Shown here: one piece after another, positions 57,001 to 64,000 of the stretch
How the letters are laid out: each line of letters begins with the position of its first letter
Numbering within the stretch: the stretch's first letter is position 1
Assembly: GCA_001599815.1 (NCBI GenBank)
Contig: BCIA01000005.1
Span: 3,976,472-4,040,471 of the forward strand
From: Furcasterigmium furcatum
Lineage: Eukaryota > Ascomycota > Sordariomycetes > Glomerellales > Plectosphaerellaceae
Direction: 5' to 3'
Length of the DNA: 64,000 nt
The notes under the pieces: generated by a model
The model's input: only the letters and a program-made list of their open reading frames with translations
What the model was told of the DNA's origin: nothing
Database searches by the model: none
Position numbers and translations under genes: made by a program

Positions 57001-60000
57001 ACGACGGAGCTTTTCCGGTCAGGGCCGGCAGGGACGGGGGATGGCCCGACGCTCAGCAGCGTCGAGGAAGAGACTTGACTAGGGCGTCTTGACGCGTCCG
57101 AATCGTCTGAGCCAGAGGTCGGGGGCGCGTTGGTCGGAGTTGGCCCTCGGCCGTTCGGGGCACCTGGCTGCGGTGTCTCGTCTCCGCCCATCCTGGGTTG
57201 CCGAGACGCGGGTTTGGGGAAGTTGTCCAGGACGTTGGACGAGGCATTCAGCGTCTCGAGCTTGTTCGCCCACCAGATCTCCATGGGGAGTTTCTTCATG
57301 TTGTTTCCCCGGACGTCGAGGAACCTGAGCTCGCCGAGGCAGCCGATGGTCGAGGGCAACTCGCCGACGGAGTTGTTGGCGATGCTGAACTGCTCCAGCC
57401 TGCTCAGGTTCCCGATATGGGCTGGCAGAGAGACGAAGTAGTTCTTGTCCAGCTTGAGGTGCTCCAGGCTGAGGATGTGGTTGAAGGACTCGTCCATGCT
57501 GGCCAGCTGGCAGTTGGACAGGTTGAGGACCTTGAGAGTCAGCGCCGCCTGCGTAATCTCGAAGGCCGTGATGGGGTTGGAGTTGAGCTTGAGGCTCCTG
57601 ATTCGGGGGAACGTCCCCACGAACTTGGATATAGAGTTGTGGTCTGCCGTCAGGGTCTCGAGGAGCGGAAGTTTCGAGATGACATCGATGCTGGTGATGG
57701 CATTGTACTTGATGTTCAGCTCCCTCAACATGCCAAGATTGCTGAAAGAGTCTGGCAGCTCGTTGACAAGTCTGTTGTTGGTTATGACGAGCTTCTCCAG
57801 GTTCCTAAGATTGCCGATGTTCTCCGGGAGGTTGGGGATCAGGTTGAAGCTGAGATCCAGCTCGACGAGACTGGTCACCTCACAGAGGAAAGACGGGAAG
57901 GTCTCGAGGAAGTTCGACGCCATATTTAGGTTCCGCAACGATTTGTATGCCTCGAAGAAGGGGGGGATCGCCTTGAGACAGTTGCTGGCGAGGTTGAACT
58001 TGATAAGGCCCGTCAGGCCCTCCAAGCCGACCTTGTCCAGGTCGTCGAGGCGATTGCTGGAGACGTCGAGGTAGGTGAGCTTGGTGGCCTTGCCCAGGCC
58101 CGGCGGCAGCTTGCGGGCCTCGCTCCGGGTGAACTTGATGTCTCGCAGATTGGGACATGACTGGATGAAGTCTCGGGGGATATCGATGGACAGGTTGCGG
58201 GAGAAGTTGAGGGAGACGATCTCGCTGGCCTTGGAATAGAGGGCGATGGGGACCGTGATAAGGTTCTTATCCGACAGATCAACGTGGTTGAACTTTGCGG
58301 TCCGCCACCAGCTCGCCTCGACATGGGTCTGGGCGTGGAAGTCGCCCTCCTTGCTGTCGAAGAACTTGAAGCGACAGATGTAGCTGTTGTCCTCGCGGCC
58401 GACGTCCTCGATCCTGTCCTTGTCCTCGTAGCCCACCTGTTCCAAGAGGCGCTTCTGGATGAGGAGGGGCCTCTCCAGGGGGCTCAGCACTCGAATCTGG
58501 CCGTGCTTGATGAGGGTGATCTGAAAGTTGTCCACGGACTCGCCCCGGAATGATTTTTTGACGATCTGGCTGATGAGCTCGTGGACATTGGTGTCCAGGC
58601 TCATGGAGAGGGTGGAGAAGGTGTTGTCCGTCTTGAAGATACGGATGCAGTAAGGGTTCTTGGTCTCGTCGAGCCGGGGCGGGTCGCCAATGTCTTCGGT
58701 ATCCGGAGCATGTGATATGTTGTCTTCGGTGGTCTTTCGGACGGCCCAGCTGTCCGGGGCGTTCCACGATCCGTTAGCCGTCGGCCCTGCGGGTGCTGCG
58801 ACGTCTGCCGGGGCCTCTGCGACGGGGTTCGATGTCGGGGCGACCCTCTCCTGGTCGGCGATGTTACTGATGAAGCTGTTGTCGAGTGGTGTCAGGGGAG
58901 GCGGCCTCGTGAGGATGCCCTCCATGTCGCTGAGATTGGTGTCGAGGTGGAAGACTGTGCCTGTGCCCTTCCGGCCCTCCTGGCGGTCTGTAGGGCCGAT
59001 GTTCTCATCGAGATGGTCGTGCGGTCTCCCGGACCGTCCTTTCTTAGAGAACGGGAACTTGTTGTTGAAGGTGGCCGCTCGCTGCTGATGGGCCACGGTC
59101 GGGTCGACGGCGCCGGGCCACATGGGCGGGAAGCCGGCCGAGGTGGTGGCAGACTTTTCGGGTCTCTGGAGGTCGGGTCGGGAGGTCTTGCCGGCCAGCG
59201 ACTTGGAAGAGCCGGGCATGCTCGGAAGGCGGCTCGCGGAGGGTGTTCCGGGACCAGTGCCAGTATCGCTGTCCTTGTGATCTTTGTTGTGCCTCCGGAA
59301 CCGATCGAACAGCTTCTTCTTGGGCTGCTGGCCCGGAGAAGTCTGGCCGTCTGCATTTTGCGGATTGGGGCCGAAATAGCCGGCCATGGCGCTGGGTGTC
59401 GGGCTGTTGGCGCGGTTCTTGCTGGAGGAGGGATAAAGAACCGTGGCAGCCGAGCCGCCACGTTCTCTCGAGTTGATGAGCGCCAGGCTGCCCTGCGAAT
59501 CGTCCCTGCTCACTGCCGGGCGCAGGGCCCTGCCATCGTCGATGCTCCGATTGTGTCGGTGATGATGTTGATGAATGCCGAGGCCGTGACCGCCGGAATG
59601 GCCAGATCGGCCAGAGGAAGACGTCTTGGGGGGGTTCTGGGCGCTGGCGGTCGAGTTCTCGTATCGTTGGCGGTCGGGACCGGTCATGGACTCGCCGACG
59701 GGAGCCTCGCCGTACCTGGCGATGTCCTGGAAGGTGTCAGTTGGCGAATTCCTCGGGCGGAATGCAGCCTTGTGTCCTCGGGGTGGTGGGAAGCAGCGAC
59801 TGATAAGGGAAGGGACTTTGCAGATGCCGGATTTGGTGATGGTGGGCAGCGCCAAGGGCGGCGAGATTGGCCTTTGGCCGGGGGAGGGGGGAGGGGCACC
59901 GGCATGGATGGATGACAAGAGAAAGAGAAGAGAAGGCAGCGACGTACATCCGAGTTCTGGTAGAGGAAGGGGACGACCTCGGGCGCGGGCACGGGTGTTC

Positions 60001-61522
60001 TTGGCCGCGAGGAGCTCGGCGAGGCCTCGCGGGTGTGGTCGGTCGCGTTGGAGAAGTTGCGCTCCCTCGTCGGGCGGGCGCTATGGCTGTACGAGTGCGA
60101 GCGGTCCTTGCCGGCCTGGGACGACTGCAGGCTGGTTTCCGAGCTATCACGACCGGGGAATTCTTCGCCGAAGAAGCCCTGCAGCTTCTGCATGCCACCT
60201 CTCCTCACGCTGCTCCTGGACCCCTGACTGCTGGCGGTCGCGATGCTCGCCAGCGAGGGTCGTCTCTCGTCGGCGAAGGGCGCAATGTCGGAGACGTCGA
60301 GGCCGCCTGCGGTCTGGGGCGATTGAGCAGCATTTCGAGAGGAGGCGCCGGCGCCGATGCGAAAGGCTGGCGAGAGTGGCGAGGCAGCGGACAGGTCGCT
60401 GTCGTCGTTGTAGAAGCTGGTGGCCATGGACGGGTTGGAGGCCTGCTGGTGCTGGCTGCTGGCGCCGTTGGGAGCCATCCAGGGGGAGATGTGGAAGGTC
60501 GGGCCAGTGTTGTTGTTGTTGTTCTGGTTATGATTGTTCTGGGGGCTGCTGCGACCGCCGGCGGGATCGAGGACGGCCAGGTCGCGGCGGTAGTTGTGGA
60601 GGTCGCTCATGCGGCGAAGGGGATCTCGGAAGCTGGAGGAGGAAGCATGAGGGGGGGATGTCGAGGGTGGCGACAGGGCGCCGCGCGCAGCAGCTGCATG
60701 GGTCGTCGGGTTCGCGGCGGATGGCGGTGTCGCGGGGGAGGAGGACGAGGAGGTGGTCGACGGGCCGGAGATGGAGTCTTTGAGGGACCTGGGAGCCGCG
60801 AACGCAGGGGCCCGGTCAGTTTCGTCGATTGATTGCCGCGAGAGGTGGAGGAGGTCACGGCGGCGGTGGAAGAGGAAGAAGAAAGCGGACGGGGATGGGG
60901 ATGGGGACGGGTCGGGTTGCTGCCAGGGACAGGGTTTCGGGGGTTTCGTGGACAAGGTAATTAGCAGCAGATGGCAAAGGAGAGGAGGAGATGGAGGTGT
61001 TGGTGTGTTGTGCGTGAGATTGACGGGGACGGGGAAGAGGCTCAAGCAAGCTGCTCGGGCCTTGTCTTGGAGCATTGACGCTAGCAGATGGGCGAGCCAG
61101 CGGCAGCACCAGCGGTAGCAGCAGCTTTGTTTCTCAGTCGCTCCACAATTTTTCATCTCCAGCTTCCTCCGTCCCCTCATCATCGTCGTCGTCGCGCCGC
61201 CGGGGGAAAGGCTCGACATATGTAGGAGAATCGACGAGGGGGTGTGCGAGGTACAAAGAAGAGTCGCGCCCCAAACTCACCTCCAGCGTGGCGCCCGCCC
61301 GTAGTCCTCCGACTTGAGGCGCGTCGCCGTCAGTCCCCTCGACGGCACCAGCGGTGGCGCCGCCGCTGTTGCTGCTTCCACCGCATGGTTGGGGGATGGC
61401 GGGGATGGCTTGATCGTGGCAGACGACCACGAGCTGCTGATGCTGGCGGCGCTGCTGCTGCCGCTGGTGTTGCCGCTGCTCAGGCTCCGTTCCCCGGCGC
61501 CGGCGTGCGTTCCGCCCGTCAT
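54078..61522 (-). CDS. adenylate cyclase, fungal RA-LRR-PP2C type
   Basis: It makes cAMP for protein kinase A, downstream of Ras and G-alpha proteins. Three exons are inferred: 61522-61281, 60788-59948 and 59726-54078. The introns are 492 and 221 nt, and the phases agree; the protein is 2243 aa. Residues 1-700 are disordered. A Ras-association domain lies near 718-820 (NPYCIRIFKTDNTFSTLSMS). Leucine-rich repeats run from about 840 to 1443, interrupted at 1203-1313 by a Ser/Pro-rich insertion. A PP2C-like domain lies near 1520-1790 and lacks key metal ligands. The class III cyclase domain is near 1851-2076 (SISIVFTDIKNSTNLWEVFP, GGYEVKTEGDAFMVSF). RRPS motifs occur near 254 and 1240. Exon 1 is inferred; translation could instead begin at the ATG at 60610. 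Known as cr-1, UAC1 or MAC1 in other fungi. Confidence 0.94.
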
Positions 61523-63940
61523 GGTCACCAGCGGGCCGCCAGAGCTGTGTCCAGGGCCATATCAAGGCGGGAGGACGGGTAGACGACGAGGATGAACCGC
61601 GGAGTATGTGTCGGTCGTGGGTTTTTCGGGCCTCGACTTGAGGAGCAGAGGTGGTCTGTCGGTCCCGGGGGAATGGGGGCCAAGACAATAATAGCAGGCA
61701 GGTTGCGCGGGATATAGTGCTGGGGGATGGGATGGGATTCGATATGCGCTCAAAGTCCCGGGTCCGGGGGGGGGGCGTTGAGTGAGTGGGCGGGCGGTGA
61801 TGTGACAGGAGCAGCAGGACAAGCAAGCCTGGGATCAATGGGAACGGCGGTCAGGGTCGCAATGGGATCACCGGTCGACCTGTAAGTAGTAATTATCGGT
61901 CGACGTCGTGGTACAAACATCATACATGCATACTACAGCGGTACATGACGCTGCCATGCTTGGGACGAGACCTGCTGGACACGAAGATCCCCGCGAGTGG
62001 CTTGCGCTTCACGATCAAGGACTGGCCGCCCCAAGCGAAGCTTCATGATTGCTTGCTTTCCCTCCCCTCGACAAGGCCCCCCCGACTGTGGAAAATTACC
62101 TTGACACCAGCTGGCACGGCGCTTCCACTCGCGCGGCCACAATCCCATCCACCAGCGGGAAAAGGCTGTTTTACATTGTTTGCGCTTTTGTTACTCACAG
62201 CCCTGTCCTCTCATCCAATCCCCCACGAAGCTTCTGCTGCTAATGATGCTGAATGACGCCCTTCGTCACCGACACTGCAGCTCACCAGCAGCGGAAGGTT
62301 GCCGACCTCCCGAGAGACAGTCGGCCCTGTCGCCCTGCCGCCAGGAGGCGAACTCCCCCAACGCCCCCGTTCAGGGCTAGCCTGCCTGTCGGGCGCGCTA
62401 GGGTCGATCATATGGGCCGTCGGGGCAATCCTAATCTGTCTCTCGTCCATCCTGGGGGGGCGGAATTGGGGTTCTGGGGGATGGCCGGATGACGCTCCGT
62501 GCTACGCAGGGACATCAGCTTTGGTGGCTCATGTCGCGACGCCTCAAGTATCGCTTTATGCCTTCACTCTTCCGTCCCGTCCCATCTTCCAAAACTGCCA
62601 CAGCCACGGCGTCGACTACTCTGTCGGCTCGGTAAGGCAAACCAGGCAAGGCTCGGACTGGCTGACTGCGTCTCATTGTGCCCGGCGGCCACAGTCATCT
62701 GACATGCGGCCTACCAAAACTCTGTCTTGGACCTTGATTCTGCCAATCTGCCCTGCTGTCGCACCGCTTTCTCGGCCACAGCCCGTCGTCGCCTTGCACG
62801 TCTTACTTTGCCATTGTCCCTCCGTCGCATGGGCGCTCCGGTTCTTACCGCAGCAATGCGCAAAGTGAAACAAATACAATATAGCTAGACAAAACTCTGC
62901 CCCATATGACATGTGATAGCTGACATATCGTTAGGGTCGATTACCTGTGCTGGAGGCGAAAAGCAATGTCAAGGGCAAACATGGGAACGTGGGGGTAAAA
63001 CTGATGTTCCAGAGAGACGCTTTCTGAGCGAAGAAATATCAAACAATTCGGAAACCCTGACGAGTGCAAAGAAGGGGAGGTTTCCGATGGACTGCCGGCA
63101 CTTGCCCTGCGACTGTTTTATACATCTGCCCTGCTGCTGTTCCACGTTGACCGGGACTCCGGAGACGCCTTGTGCAAGCCCGGCGCCGGCACCGGGCGCA
63201 AAACCCCGCCCGGGACCCGCTACGCCGGAGAAAATGTCGGACTCTCGTCGGATCTGCCACGGAGCCACGTCGCATCGCGCACAATGGAATTTTTTCGAAG
63301 TCGAGGCAAAATTCATCATGTATGGAGCCTCGGCAGGCACCGAGATACTGGAATATGAGGGTGTTACAGTGTCAATGTGTGGCAATCTGCGTGGCACTCT
63401 ACCCCTGCTCGGGCTGAACAGCCAAGGGGCATCCTCGGTGCCCGCGGGACGCAGTCACAGTCAGCAGGCAAAGAGGCATCGAATTGAGGACGCTGACAGC
63501 TCTTTGTGCGCCGCCCAGATGGCTCGCCCACTAAACCCCGCATCAGAGACGAATAGAGCAGAAACCGGATGCAGAGCAGCCCATATGACACCCCAGGGAG
63601 ACCCCGACACCGCCGCCGTTGGGACGCATCTCCATCCCCAAGGATGAGACACCAGCCCCTGATTGGCTCGTGAGCTGTAAAAGCTCGCCCGTTCTCTCGC
63701 ACAATCGAGGCCCTGCTGCACAATGATGTCCTAGGATCTGCCCGAACCCCCTCCATTCTAGGCCTCGGCTCCATCCTTATTGCCCACGCCGAGGCGGGCT
63801 GTCGCGTCGACGAGGGCACCTAATACTCCGACAAGCGTCCCGTATAAGTGAACACCGACTCGCGACGTGCAGGGAGCTCCCGTCCCTCTGGTTCTCTCGT
63901 CCTCTTCATACACTCGTGTGACTGTGTCCCTCCAGCCACC
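61523..63940. other. 2.4-kb divergent upstream region of adenylate cyclase and the right-edge gene
   Basis: It should contain the adenylate cyclase promoter and the promoter of the gene starting at 63941. A run of nine G lies near 61767-61776. A Cys-rich open frame at 63087-63647 (plus) is discussed as a weak candidate; nothing else is recognised. Confidence 0.45.
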
Positions 63941-64000
63941 ATGTCTCTCTCCAACCGTCCTGTCAGCGGCTCGGCCGCCAAGAAGCAGCGCCGTAACTGG
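63941..64000 (+). CDS. start of an unidentified gene, cut by the window edge
   Basis: The ATG lies in a strong GCCACCATG context after a pyrimidine-rich leader, and 20 codons are open to the edge. The visible peptide starts MSLSNRPVSGSAAKKQRRNW. It is basic near residues 14-18 with no signal peptide. This is too short to assign a family, and an intron could follow at once. Confidence 0.5.
   Translation, partial: MSLSNRPVSGSAAKKQRRNW

Noticed and set aside
1..64000. Mobile elements, CRISPR arrays, viral insertions, secondary-metabolite cluster
   Set aside because: No transposase, reverse transcriptase, integrase, long direct or inverted repeats, spaced repeat arrays, viral proteins, or PKS/NRPS/terpene genes were recognised on either strand.

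Overview
The window is nuclear DNA of a filamentous ascomycete, most likely a Sordariomycete. The evidence is short introns (mostly 49-150 nt) with GTAAGT/GTATGT/GTACGT-type donors, CTRAC branch sites and CAG/TAG acceptors, GC-rich codon use, C/T-rich promoters, and fungal-only families: an LRR/Ras-association/PP2C-like adenylate cyclase, a CreB-type deubiquitinase, Atg22, DUF2406, DUF3602 and Mediator Med14. No species can be named from the sequence alone. I see no transposon, rRNA, tRNA, CRISPR or bacterial-style operon, and no AT-rich mutated repeat block. Some predicted introns and the outermost exon ends rest on splice-site logic and reading-frame agreement, because no transcript data were available.

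Layout from left to right. HEM14 protoporphyrinogen oxidase (+, 603-2500). Mediator subunit MED14 (-, 2960-6417). Glucose-6-phosphate dehydrogenase (-, 7755-9694). Ribosomal protein eL33 (+, 12200-12969). A polyQ DUF2406 protein (-, 14628-16169). V-ATPase assembly factor VMA21 (-, 19891-20290), divergent from a FUN30-type SNF2 remodeler (+, 21041-24130). Mitochondrial phosphate carrier (-, 24774-26038), divergent from a CBS-domain protein (+, 27326-27884). A fungal protein of unknown function (-, 28440-29116). An atypical extended SDR (-, 30934-32254). Actin capping protein beta (-, 35701-36750). A BAH-PHD chromatin protein (-, 37514-38984). ATG22 (+, 40812-42889). A DUF3602/PAR32-like protein (+, 44073-44893). 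CreB-like ubiquitin protease (+, 47176-49700). YOS1 (-, 50489-50964), divergent from ALG12 mannosyltransferase (+, 51522-53326). Adenylate cyclase (-, 54078-61522). The first 20 codons of one more gene (+, from 63941).

Most are housekeeping or signalling genes with no sign of a biosynthetic cluster. Some share a theme without evidence of co-regulation: carbon signalling (adenylate cyclase, CreB), the secretory and glycosylation pathway (YOS1, ALG12, VMA21), vacuole and autophagy (VMA21, ATG22), mitochondria (HEM14, phosphate carrier), and transcription and chromatin (MED14, FUN30, BAH-PHD). Long gene-free stretches lie at 9.7-12.2, 16.2-19.9, 32.3-35.7, 44.9-47.2 and 61.5-63.9 kb.

The most notable points are a BAH-PHD protein whose PHD finger carries a roughly 158-residue insertion between its sixth and seventh zinc ligands; two GC-AG introns, one of which splits the catalytic cysteine codon of the CreB-like protease next to a 14-nt exon; a 10-nt exon in the eL33 gene; an SDR with no tyrosine at the usual YxxxK position; a PP2C-like domain in adenylate cyclase lacking metal-binding residues; and PKA-type RRPS sites in that same cyclase.
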